Of a DNA stretch of 64,000 bases, positions 35,749 through 43,479 are shown in pieces. The stretch comes from Actinoallomurus bryophytorum. GTDB taxonomy: Bacteria; Actinomycetota; Actinomycetes; Streptosporangiales; Streptosporangiaceae. The first letter of the stretch is position 1. Each line of letters starts with the position of its first letter. The translations under genes were made by a program, and so were the position numbers. The notes under the pieces were generated by a model that made no database searches, was not told the DNA's origin, and saw nothing but the letters and a program-made list of their open reading frames with translations. Location: contig NZ_VFOZ01000002.1 of the NCBI RefSeq assembly GCF_006716425.1, positions 868,001 to 932,000 of the forward strand. Direction: 5' to 3'.

Positions 35749-36171
35749 ATGGTGCGTCGTCATGAGTTGAGTGATGCCGCGTGGGCGCGGATCGAGCCGT
35801 TGTTGCCTGCTCATCCGCGTCAGGGCGGGCGGTGGCGGGATCACCGGCAGGTGGTCAACGGAATCGTGTGGAAGATCCGCACGGGCGCCGATTGGCGGGA
35901 CATCCCGGAACGGTATGGGCCCTGGCAGACGGTCTATCAACGGTTCAGCCGCTGGTCAGCCGATGGCACCTGGAACCGCCTGCTCGAACACGTCCAGATC
36001 CGCGATGATGCGATCGGTGAGGTGGACATGACGGGTGTGTGCGTGGACTCCACCATCGTGCGCGCTCATCAGCATTCCGCAGGCGCCCGCAAAAAGGGGA
36101 CCCTGCCGGGACGAACGGGCAGCAAGATCACCAAACGGACCGAGCGCTCGGACGATCCCGCGGCGGGCTGA
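35749..36171 (+). CDS. IS5-family transposase, first frame (OrfA)
   Basis: A 140-residue frame with the DUF4096-type N-terminal DNA-binding part (HELSDAAWARIEPLLP ... GIVWKIRTGADWRDIPERYG) and the first catalytic Asp in VCVDSTIVRAHQH. It ends soon after the slippery site at 36093-36099, where a -1 shift would join it to the second frame to give the full DDE transposase. Without the shift the product lacks the second Asp and the Glu. Confidence 0.88.
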   Translation: MVRRHELSDAAWARIEPLLPAHPRQGGRWRDHRQVVNGIVWKIRTGADWRDIPERYGPWQTVYQRFSRWSADGTWNRLLEHVQIRDDAIGEVDMTGVCVDSTIVRAHQHSAGARKKGTLPGRTGSKITKRTERSDDPAAG

Positions 36172-36635
36172 CCACCAAGGTCCACCTGGCCTGTGACGGA
36201 CGCGGCCTGCCGCTGGCGTTCGTGATCACGGGCGGCAACATCAACGACTGCACCCGCCTGATCCAGGTCATCGAAGCGATCCGGATCCCCCGCACCCACG
36301 CGGGGCGGCCGCGCGTCCGGCCGACCCACCTCATCGCCGACAAGGGCTATTCCACCAACAAGATCCGCCTCTACCTGCGCCGCCGCCGGATCCCGCACAC
36401 CATCCCCGAACGCCGTGACCAACTCGCCGTGCGCGCCCGGCGTGGTTGGCGCCGCTGCGGCTTCGACAAGGAGATCTACCGGCGCCGCAACGTCGTCGAA
36501 CGCTGCTTCGGCCACCTCAAACGCTTCCGCGGACTCGCCACCCGCTACGAAAAACTCGCCGCTCATTACCGGAGCGTGGTGACCATAGCCAGCCTCATCT
36601 TGTGGCTCAACCAAGATCCACAAAACAGGCCCTAG
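36039..36635 (+). CDS. IS5-family transposase, second frame (OrfB)
   Basis: This -1 frame supplies the rest of the transposase core: GLTTKVHLACDGRGLPLAFV, the second Asp in HLIADKGYSTNKI and the Glu in RRNVVERCFGHLKRFRGLA. It is most likely translated only as a fusion with OrfA through the slip at 36093-36099, so the annotated GTG is probably not used. Its TAG stop (36633-36635) is outside the IS, supplied by the CTAG target duplication. Confidence 0.85.
   Translation: MRGLHHRARSSAFRRRPQKGDPAGTNGQQDHQTDRALGRSRGGLTTKVHLACDGRGLPLAFVITGGNINDCTRLIQVIEAIRIPRTHAGRPRVRPTHLIADKGYSTNKIRLYLRRRRIPHTIPERRDQLAVRARRGWRRCGFDKEIYRRRNVVERCFGHLKRFRGLATRYEKLAAHYRSVVTIASLILWLNQDPQNRP
36093..36099 (+). other. 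Programmed -1 ribosomal frameshift site
   Basis: A-AAG-GGG has the canonical X-XXY-YYZ form in the OrfA reading frame: Lys and Gly tRNAs can both re-pair after a one-base backward slip (AAA, GGG). The shift leads directly into the OrfB frame. Confidence 0.75.
36610..36631 (-). repeat. Right terminal inverted repeat of the IS5-family element
   Basis: Read on the minus strand it begins GGCCTGTTTTGTGG and matches the left repeat with one mismatch. Confidence 0.9.
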
Positions 36636-36736
36636 GCCGCGTTCCTTGGTGGTCCCCCCGCGTCGTGAGCGTGGAACGGGATGGAACGCCATCAGTGACG
36701 ACGGCAACGATCGATCTCAACAGCAATGGAGACACC

Positions 36737-37258
36737 ATGAAGCTGCGACGTACGCTACTGGCGGCGCTGTCCCTCGCGGGCGCACTGTCGACCGTTCTGA
36801 TGGCCACACCGGCGCACGCCTTCGCGGGCGGACCGATCATCAACTCCGGCGTCTTCAGCGCCGATCTCCGCCTGTGCCTGACGCCGAACGGATTCGACGA
36901 AGGTGCGGTGGTCAGCCAGGAGCAGTGCAACGGGCTGACCGGCCAGGCGTGGACTCCCGTGCTCCTCGACAGCGGAAGCCACTTCAGCTTCGTCAGCGCG
37001 GGGACCGGCAAGTGCCTCGACGTCCAAGGCGGTCGCGCCCTCGACCACTCGACGATCGTGGTGCGGACGTGCAACGGCAGCAGCGGCCAGCGGTGGTCCA
37101 TGCAGGGCACGCCGAACGGCGCCGCGGCCGAGCTGCGGTCGGGGGTCGCCGGCACCAACACCCACTGCCTCGACCTCCCCGGGAACACGCACGCGCCGCA
37201 CGCGTCCATGCAGCTCTTCACCTGCAACAACACCGTGGCGCAGCGGTGGCTCTTCTGA
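36737..37258 (+). CDS. Secreted ricin-type beta-trefoil lectin
   Basis: A 173-residue protein. The Sec signal peptide (basic MKLRRTLL, hydrophobic core, likely cut after PAHA) precedes one beta-trefoil (ricin B) domain with the repeat marks CLDVQGG, QRWSM, HCLDLPG and AQRWLF (QxW-type). Such domains bind galactose-containing or other glycans; no catalytic domain is attached. GGAG lies 6-9 bases upstream of ATG 36737. The IS end is only 101 bases upstream, so the native promoter may have been displaced. Confidence 0.9.
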   Translation: MKLRRTLLAALSLAGALSTVLMATPAHAFAGGPIINSGVFSADLRLCLTPNGFDEGAVVSQEQCNGLTGQAWTPVLLDSGSHFSFVSAGTGKCLDVQGGRALDHSTIVVRTCNGSSGQRWSMQGTPNGAAAELRSGVAGTNTHCLDLPGNTHAPHASMQLFTCNNTVAQRWLF

Positions 37259-37294
37259 GCCGCCCGCCGCTGTGCTCCTGACGGTGGATCAGCG

Positions 37295-37333
37295 GGGGTG
37301 GGCGTGGCCGCGTGAACCGGCCGCGCCCACCCC
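37295..37333. terminator. Bidirectional terminator between lectin and esterase genes
   Basis: A 16-bp stem (one G-T pair) closes a 7-base loop between two convergent genes and ends on the base before the esterase stop codon. Very stable, no T tract. Confidence 0.8.
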
Positions 37334-38545
37334 TCAGCCGGTCACCTGGCGTCTTTCGGTACGCCGTACGGACGTCAGGAACCGCTCGGTCCCCTCGATC
37401 ACACGGGCGGCCCGGTAGGACGGGAAGAGGTCGAACGCGTGCTGAGCGCCCTTCATCTCGGCGTACAGCACCGGCGCGGCCGAGGTCCGCCTCAGGCGCT
37501 CGGTGAAGGAGCGCGCCTGAGCGACCGGGACGAGGGTGTCCAGGTCGCCGTGGACGATCAGAAACGGTGGCGCGTCCTCGCGGACCCAGTGCACGGGCGA
37601 GGCCCGGTCGTACGCCTCCGGGTCGTCGGCGCGCGTGGTCCCCATGACGTGACGCTCCAGGAATGAGGCGAAGCGCCGGGACGCCCGGTCGAGAAGGCCG
37701 GACATGTCGTACACGCCGTAGAACGGCACGGCCGCACGTACCGAGGTGTCCACGTCCGTGAAGCCCGGCTGGTAGTCCGGGACGTTCGCGGTGAGCGCGA
37801 CCAGGGCGGCGAGGTGGCCGCCCGCCGAACCACCCGTGACGCACAGGAAATCGGGGTCGGCGCCGTGTTCCTCCGCGTGTTCGCGGTACCACCTGATCGC
37901 ACGCTTGAGGTCGATCAGGTGATCGGGGAACTTCACGCGCGGGCTGAGCCGGTAGTCCACGTTGATGCCGACCCAGCCGTTGGCGGCGAGATGGTTCAGC
38001 AGCGGGATCCCCTGTTCCCGCTTGCTCCCGACCAGCCATGCCCCGCCGTGCACCTCCATGATCCCCGGGCGGAGCCCGCCCGGCTCGGACGGCTTGTACA
38101 CGTCCAGGCGCATGACCGGATCGTCCCCGTAGGCGATGTCGCGGACGCGCGTCACGCCGCGCCGCCGCGTCATGAGAAAGGGAATGATCACCTGGCTGCG
38201 GGGGAACGCCGGGGCCCGCTCACCGGGGTCGAGCTCCAGCTCCGCGCCGGCCTCACGTACGGTCAGCGTCGTACGGCGCGCCCGGATCATGACGACGGCC
38301 AGCCCGGCCCATCCGGCCACCGTGGCGGCGAGCCCGAGCCATCCTGGCAGGCCGTCCAGGCCGCCCCAGGACAGGAGCAGCGCGGTGACCAGGACCTCCA
38401 GCGTGAGCACCCACGGGGCCAGCTCGATGGTGAGCCACGCGGCGAAGAAGCCCGGGATGAGGAGCACGAGCCCGCGCCGGGGGCGGATGGCGTTGGCCGC
38501 GGTGAGCAGAGCGAGGACTCCGGAGGCGAGCAGGACGTAGGGCAT
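37334..38545 (-). CDS. Membrane-anchored esterase of the BD-FAE/Est family
   Basis: A 403-residue protein. The N-terminus holds three to four membrane helices (about 1-95), followed by an alpha/beta hydrolase domain: oxyanion HGGAWLVGSK, elbow VTGGSAGGHLAAL with Ser, Asp in LIVHGDLDTLVPVAQA and His in GAQHAFDLFPSYRAA. This is the carboxylesterase/hormone-sensitive-lipase-like fold with the active site outside or inside the membrane depending on topology. GGAGGGACA stands before ATG 38545. Converges with the lectin gene. Confidence 0.9.
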   Translation of the reverse strand: MPYVLLASGVLALLTAANAIRPRRGLVLLIPGFFAAWLTIELAPWVLTLEVLVTALLLSWGGLDGLPGWLGLAATVAGWAGLAVVMIRARRTTLTVREAGAELELDPGERAPAFPRSQVIIPFLMTRRRGVTRVRDIAYGDDPVMRLDVYKPSEPGGLRPGIMEVHGGAWLVGSKREQGIPLLNHLAANGWVGINVDYRLSPRVKFPDHLIDLKRAIRWYREHAEEHGADPDFLCVTGGSAGGHLAALVALTANVPDYQPGFTDVDTSVRAAVPFYGVYDMSGLLDRASRRFASFLERHVMGTTRADDPEAYDRASPVHWVREDAPPFLIVHGDLDTLVPVAQARSFTERLRRTSAAPVLYAEMKGAQHAFDLFPSYRAARVIEGTERFLTSVRRTERRQVTG

Positions 38546-38679
38546 TGTCCCTCCGCTACGTAGGGGTGGCGCCCTTACCTTCCCCCGGTGAGCGATCGCC
38601 GACAATGTGATCGCTCGCACACTCGCGATCCGGCGGCCCGCCCGTCACCGCCCGCCCCCGATCTGCGACGCTGGGCGTG

Positions 38680-41457
38680 ATGAGCACACTCGAAAACGAC
38701 CTGCGCGGCACTCTCGAGGGCGAGGTCGACTTCTCCGTACGACGGCGGGCCGAGTACTCCTACGACGCGTCCGTGTACCGCCGCGTGCCTCTCGGCGTGG
38801 TGTTCCCCCGCACGACCGAGGACGTCGCCGCCGCGGTACGCGCGGCACGCGAGCACGACGTGGCGCTCACCACACGGGGCGCGGGCACGAGCATCGCGGG
38901 CAACGCCATCGGCGAGGGACTGGTCCTGGACCTCTCCCGCCACCTGAACCGCATCGTCGAGATCGACCCCGAGCGGCGGATCGCGCGAGTGCAGCCCGGC
39001 GTCGTCCTGGCCCGGCTCAACGCGGCCGCGGGCGCGTACGGGCTGCGGTTCGGCCCCGACCCGTCCTCGGGTAGCCGCTGCGTGCTCGCCGGCATGATCG
39101 GCAACAACGCCTGCGGGACCCGCGCGCTCGTCTACGGGCGCACCTCCGACAATGTCGAGTCGCTCGACGTCCTGCGCTACGACGGCACCTCGCTCACGGT
39201 CGGGGCGCACAAGGAGGAGACCGGCGACCCCCTGATCGAGGGGCTGCGGGCACTGCGCGACCGGCACCTGGGCACGATCCGCACGTCGCTGGGCCGGTTC
39301 CCCCGTCAGGTGTCGGGCTACGGGCTGGAGCACCTGCTCCCGGAGAACGGCTTCCACGTCGCACGTGCCCTCGTCGGTAGTGAGGGCACCTGCGCGCTGA
39401 CACTCGGCGCCACCCTGCGGCTCGTCTCCGAACCGGACACGAAGGTCCTCGTCATCGCCGGGTTCCCCGACTTCGTCGCGGCCGGCGAGGCCGTTCCGCG
39501 CGTGCTCACGCACGGGCCCAGCGCGTGCGAGGGGCTGGACGCGCAGATCGTCCAGATGGCGCGCGGCGCCGACCGCTCCGGGCTGCCGGACGGCACGTCC
39601 TGGCTGCTCATCGAGCTCACCGGGGACGACGCGGAGGATCGGGCGCGGACGCTGGCAGAGGAGTTCCCCGGGGCCCTGGTGGAGACCGACCCGGCCCGGC
39701 AGGCGGCGGTGTGGAAGATCCGCACGGACGGCGCGGGCCTGGCGACGCGGGCGCCGGACGGCTCGCAGGCCTGGCCCGGCTGGGAGGACTCGGCCGTCCC
39801 GCCGGACCGCCTCGGCGCGTACCTGCGTGACCTGCGCGAGCTGTTCGGCCGGTTCGGCGTGCACGGCGCCGCGTACGGGCACTTCGGCGAGGGCTGCCTG
39901 CACATCCGGATCGACTTCGACCTGGCGACCGAACGCGGCCGCGCGACGTTCCGCGAGGTCATCGTGGAGGCGACCCGACTGGTCGCCTCCCACGGCGGTT
40001 CGCCGTCGGGCGAGCACGGCGACGGGCGGGCACGCTCGGAGGTGCTGCCGCTGGTGTACGACGGCGAGACGATGCGGGCGTTCGCGGAGTTCAAGGGCGC
40101 CTGGGATCCGGACGGCCGGATGAACCCGGGGATCCTCGTCGACCCCGAACCCGTCGACGACCGCCTCCGTACGGAGGGCATGGCGCCGGCACCGCGCACG
40201 TTCCTGCCGTTCGCCGCGGACGGCGGCGACTTCCGGCAGGCGCTGCACCGCTGCGTCGGCGTCGGCAAGTGCCGCAGCGACCAGGGCGGCGTCATGTGCC
40301 CGAGCTACCGTGCCACGCGCGACGAGAAGGACTCCACCCGCGGACGGGCACGGGCGCTGGAGGAGATGCTCCGCGGCGACCTGGACACCGAGGGCTGGCG
40401 GTCGTCGTCGGTACACGACGCCCTGGACCTGTGCCTGTCGTGCAAGGGCTGCTCCTCCGACTGCCCGGTGAGCGTCGACATGGCGACGTACAAGTCGGAG
40501 TTCCTGCACCATCACTACCGGCGGCGGATCCGGCCGATGGCGCACTACTCGATGGGCTGGCTCCCGCTGTGGCTGCGGCTGGCCCGGGGGCCGCTCCGCG
40601 CCGCCTCCTCCCCCGGCCGTACCGCACGTGCCCTGGCCGGACTCGGCAAGCGTCTCGGCGGCGTGGCGCCCGAGCGCGACCTGCCCGCTCCCGCGCGCCG
40701 CCCCTTCACCCGCTGGTTCAGGCGGCGTACGGCCCCGGCCGGCGACCGGCCCCAGGTCCTGCTGTGGCCCGACACCTTCACCAACTACTTCACCCCCTCG
40801 GCGGGACGCGCCGCCGTACGGGTACTGGAGGACGCCGGGTACGAGGTGCTCGTCCCTTCCGCCAATGTCTGCTGCGGACTCACCTGGATGAGCACCGGAC
40901 AGCTGAAGGTCGCCCGCGACGTGGCCCGCCGTTCACTCGACGCCATCCACCCGTACGCCGCGCGCGGCATCCCGATCGTCGGCCTGGAGCCGAGCTGCAC
41001 CGCCGCGCTGCGCTCCGACTGGGAGAAACTGCTGCCGGACGATCCGCGCGTCGCGGACCTGCGGGTCCGCACGTTCGCCGAACTGCTCGAGGAGGCCGGC
41101 TGGTCGCCGCCCCACCAGCCGCGCAAGGCCATCGCGCAGATCCACTGTCACCAGTACGCCGAACTCGGCCAGGACGCCGACCTGCGCCTGCTCGCCAAGG
41201 CCGGGGTGGAGGTCGAGATCCCGGACGCCGGCTGCTGCGGGCTGGCCGGCAACTTCGGCTTCGAACGGGGCCACTACGACGTGTCAGTGGCGGTGGCCGA
41301 ACGCGTCCTCGCTCCTGCGGTGCGTAAGGCCGCGCCTGAGACGATCGTGCTCGCGGACGGGTTCAGCTGCCGCACCCAGATCGAACAGCTCACGGGCCGT
41401 ACGGCGGTCCACCTCGCCGAGGTCCTGCTGCCGCCGGAAGCGTCGTCCGAGCGGTGA
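38680..41457 (+). CDS. FAD-linked oxidase with C-terminal Fe-S and CCG domains (D-lactate/2-hydroxyacid dehydrogenase-like)
   Basis: A 925-residue protein. Domains in order: FAD-binding PCMH domain (about 35-260, TTRGAGTSIAGNAIGEGLVLDLSRH), FAD-oxidase C-terminal domain with EHGDGRARSEVLP, two 4Fe-4S motifs (CVGVGKCRSDQGGVMCPS and CLSCKGCSSDCPV), then two CCG-type segments (NVCCGLTWMSTG and DAGCCGLAGNFGFERG). This is the Dld-II/GlpC-like layout oxidising D-lactate or similar 2-hydroxyacids and passing electrons to the membrane pool. ATG 38680 is one codon after a GTG at 38677. The aldehyde dehydrogenase gene follows by 127 bases. Confidence 0.92.
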   Translation: MSTLENDLRGTLEGEVDFSVRRRAEYSYDASVYRRVPLGVVFPRTTEDVAAAVRAAREHDVALTTRGAGTSIAGNAIGEGLVLDLSRHLNRIVEIDPERRIARVQPGVVLARLNAAAGAYGLRFGPDPSSGSRCVLAGMIGNNACGTRALVYGRTSDNVESLDVLRYDGTSLTVGAHKEETGDPLIEGLRALRDRHLGTIRTSLGRFPRQVSGYGLEHLLPENGFHVARALVGSEGTCALTLGATLRLVSEPDTKVLVIAGFPDFVAAGEAVPRVLTHGPSACEGLDAQIVQMARGADRSGLPDGTSWLLIELTGDDAEDRARTLAEEFPGALVETDPARQAAVWKIRTDGAGLATRAPDGSQAWPGWEDSAVPPDRLGAYLRDLRELFGRFGVHGAAYGHFGEGCLHIRIDFDLATERGRATFREVIVEATRLVASHGGSPSGEHGDGRARSEVLPLVYDGETMRAFAEFKGAWDPDGRMNPGILVDPEPVDDRLRTEGMAPAPRTFLPFAADGGDFRQALHRCVGVGKCRSDQGGVMCPSYRATRDEKDSTRGRARALEEMLRGDLDTEGWRSSSVHDALDLCLSCKGCSSDCPVSVDMATYKSEFLHHHYRRRIRPMAHYSMGWLPLWLRLARGPLRAASSPGRTARALAGLGKRLGGVAPERDLPAPARRPFTRWFRRRTAPAGDRPQVLLWPDTFTNYFTPSAGRAAVRVLEDAGYEVLVPSANVCCGLTWMSTGQLKVARDVARRSLDAIHPYAARGIPIVGLEPSCTAALRSDWEKLLPDDPRVADLRVRTFAELLEEAGWSPPHQPRKAIAQIHCHQYAELGQDADLRLLAKAGVEVEIPDAGCCGLAGNFGFERGHYDVSVAVAERVLAPAVRKAAPETIVLADGFSCRTQIEQLTGRTAVHLAEVLLPPEASSER

Positions 41458-41584
41458 TTCGCCGCATCGGCGGTGGGGGCGTGGTCGGCACGACATGGCG
41501 CTGCTGTGGGCCGGATCCTGGGTGCCGGCCGGGGCTCGTACACGGCACCATGTGACGGACGCGGCTTTCCGAGGAGGACCCAGA

Positions 41585-43132
41585 ATGCAGACCCTCACGT
41601 CGGTGGTGGGCGGCCGGGCGCTGCCCGCCGGCGGCCGTACCGTGCGCTCCCTCAACCCGGCCGACCTTTCCGACGTCGTGGCCGAGGTCGGGCTCGCGCG
41701 GCCGTACGAGGTCGTCGGCGCGTGCCGTACCGCGAAAGAGGCGCAGCGCGCCTGGGCCGCCGTGCCCGCTCCCGTACGCGGGCGGGTGATCTCGAGTATC
41801 GGCCGGCTGGTCGAGGCCAACAAGGAACGCCTCGCGCGGCTCGTCACGCGGGAGATAGGCAAGCCGTACGCCGAGGCGCTCGGCGAGGTGCAGGAGATCA
41901 TCGACACCTGCGACTTCTTCCTCGGTGAGGGCCGGCGGCTCTACGGGCAGACGGTCCCTTCGGAGATGCCGGACAAGCAGTTGTTCACCTTCCGCGTCCC
42001 GGTCGGCACCGCCATGATCATCACGGCCGGCAACTTCCCGGTCGCGGTGCCGTCCTGGTATCTCGTCCCGGCGCTGCTGTGCGGCAACACCGTCGTCTGG
42101 AAGCCCGCCGAGTACGCCGCGGCGTCGGCCGCGGCGTTGTACGAGCTGTTCACGCACGCGGGTCTGCCCGAAGGAGTGCTCAACCTCGTGCACGCCGACG
42201 GCGGGGACACCTTCGCCGGGCTGTCGGACGCCCTCGTGGCGCGGGTCGTGGACAAGGTCGGCTTCACCGGGTCGTCTCGGGTCGGGTCGCGGATCGGGTC
42301 GCTCTGTGGCCTGCACCTCCAGAAGCCCTGCCTGGAGCTGGGCGGCAAGAACCCGATGGTGGTCGCCGAGGACGCCGACCTCGACCTCGCCGTGGAGGCC
42401 GCGCTGTTCTCCGGCTTCGGCACCGCCGGTCAGCGCTGCACCTCGCTCGGCACCGTGATCGTGCACGAGTCGGTGCACCAGGACTTCGTCCGCCGCTTCG
42501 ACGCCGCCACGCGCGCCGCGCCGGCCGGCGACCCCACCCAGGACGTGGTGTTCGGCCCGATGCTCGCCGAACGGTTCGCCGAATCGTACGAGAAGTACCT
42601 CGGCTGGATCGGGGACCACCCGACGTACGGCTCGACCGGCGTCGGCCGGATCACGCCGGACAACCCGCGCGAGGGGTTCGTGGGCGACCCGGCGAAGGGG
42701 CTCTACTACCACCCGGTGATCGTCGACGGGGTGACGCGCGACGATGAGCTGTTCCGCCAGGAGACCTTCGGCCCGATCGTGGGCGTGATGCCGTACACCA
42801 CGCTGGACGAGGCGATCGAGCTGGCCAACCTGCCGGGGTACGGCCTGTCGTCGGCGATCTACACCACCGATCCGGCGAAGGTGTTCGCCTTCCGCGCCGG
42901 GATCGGCGCGGGGATGGTCAGCGTCAACAACTCCACCTCCGGCGCAGAGGCGCACCTGCCGTTCGGCGGCAACGGCCGCTCCGGCAACGGCAGCCGCCAG
43001 TCCGGGCAGTGGGTACTGGACGAGTTCACCCGCTGGCAGTCGCTCAACTGGGACTACTCGGGACGCCTGCAGAAGGCGCAGATGGACGTCGCCACCATCG
43101 AGCCGGACCTGCACTTCCGCCTGGAGTCCTGA
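41585..43132 (+). CDS. Aldehyde dehydrogenase
   Basis: A 515-residue NAD(P)-dependent aldehyde dehydrogenase. Rossmann region GTAMIITAGNFPVAVPSW, the general-base Glu in LELGGKNPMVV, the nucleophilic Cys in GQRCTSLGTVIVH and the C-terminal SVNNSTSGAEAHLPFGGNGRSGNG. The closest impression is the ALDH7/aminoadipate-semialdehyde-like branch, without certainty about substrate. GAGGAGGACCC lies before ATG 41585. Probably acts on the aldehyde related to the 2-hydroxyacid oxidised by the neighbour (inference). Confidence 0.9.
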   Translation: MQTLTSVVGGRALPAGGRTVRSLNPADLSDVVAEVGLARPYEVVGACRTAKEAQRAWAAVPAPVRGRVISSIGRLVEANKERLARLVTREIGKPYAEALGEVQEIIDTCDFFLGEGRRLYGQTVPSEMPDKQLFTFRVPVGTAMIITAGNFPVAVPSWYLVPALLCGNTVVWKPAEYAAASAAALYELFTHAGLPEGVLNLVHADGGDTFAGLSDALVARVVDKVGFTGSSRVGSRIGSLCGLHLQKPCLELGGKNPMVVAEDADLDLAVEAALFSGFGTAGQRCTSLGTVIVHESVHQDFVRRFDAATRAAPAGDPTQDVVFGPMLAERFAESYEKYLGWIGDHPTYGSTGVGRITPDNPREGFVGDPAKGLYYHPVIVDGVTRDDELFRQETFGPIVGVMPYTTLDEAIELANLPGYGLSSAIYTTDPAKVFAFRAGIGAGMVSVNNSTSGAEAHLPFGGNGRSGNGSRQSGQWVLDEFTRWQSLNWDYSGRLQKAQMDVATIEPDLHFRLES

Positions 43133-43479
43133 CCGGTTATCCACAGGTTCGCCGCGACCTACCCTCCCTGCCGTTCAGCCTGGACACTGGAAGTGGGCTG
43201 GAGCCCCCTGGGCGGGCGGGGAGTCCTTGGGCGGGGAGTCCTTGGGCGGGGAGTCCTTGGGCGGGGAGTCCTTGGGCGGGGAGTCCTTGGGCGGGGAGTC
43301 CTTGGGCGGGGAGTCCTTGGGCGGGGAGTCCTTGGGCGGGGAGTCCTTGGGCGGGGAGTCCTTGGGCGGGGAGTCCTTGGGCGGGGAGTCCTTGGGCGGG
43401 GAGTCCTTGGGCGGGGAGTCCTTGGGCGGGCGGGGAAGGCATGGGCGGGCGGCGCGTGCTCGGGCAGACGGGAGTCGGT
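43133..43479. other. Convergent intergenic stretch filled mainly by a tandem repeat
   Basis: Apart from the 14-copy 15-bp repeat (43216-43425) these 347 bases hold no gene. The open frames seen here on both strands arise from the repeat, whose length is a multiple of three. Confidence 0.8.
43216..43425. repeat. 14 exact tandem copies of a 15-bp unit
   Basis: The unit GCGGGGAGTCCTTGG is repeated 14 times without a single change over 210 bp. Perfect identity suggests recent slippage or unequal recombination. It lies between two convergent genes (aldehyde dehydrogenase and lacI). All frames through it are open and would encode pentapeptides such as AGSPW or PPKDS, but no ribosome site supports translation. 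Confidence 0.95.

Larger units (their letters stand above)
35701..36631 (+). mobile_element. IS5-family insertion sequence, 931 bp, apparently complete
   Basis: The element has 22-bp terminal inverted repeats (35701-35722 and 36610-36631) that differ at a single position and is flanked by CTAG on both sides (35697-35700 and 36632-36635), which I read as a 4-bp target duplication. It encodes a two-frame DDE transposase with a -1 slippery site. It lies between a lipase gene and a secreted lectin gene and may have cut the lectin's upstream region. Everything needed for transposition looks intact. Confidence 0.9.

Noticed and set aside
43216-43425. CRISPR array
   Set aside because: Units are only 15 bp and contiguous with no spacers, and no cas genes are nearby.
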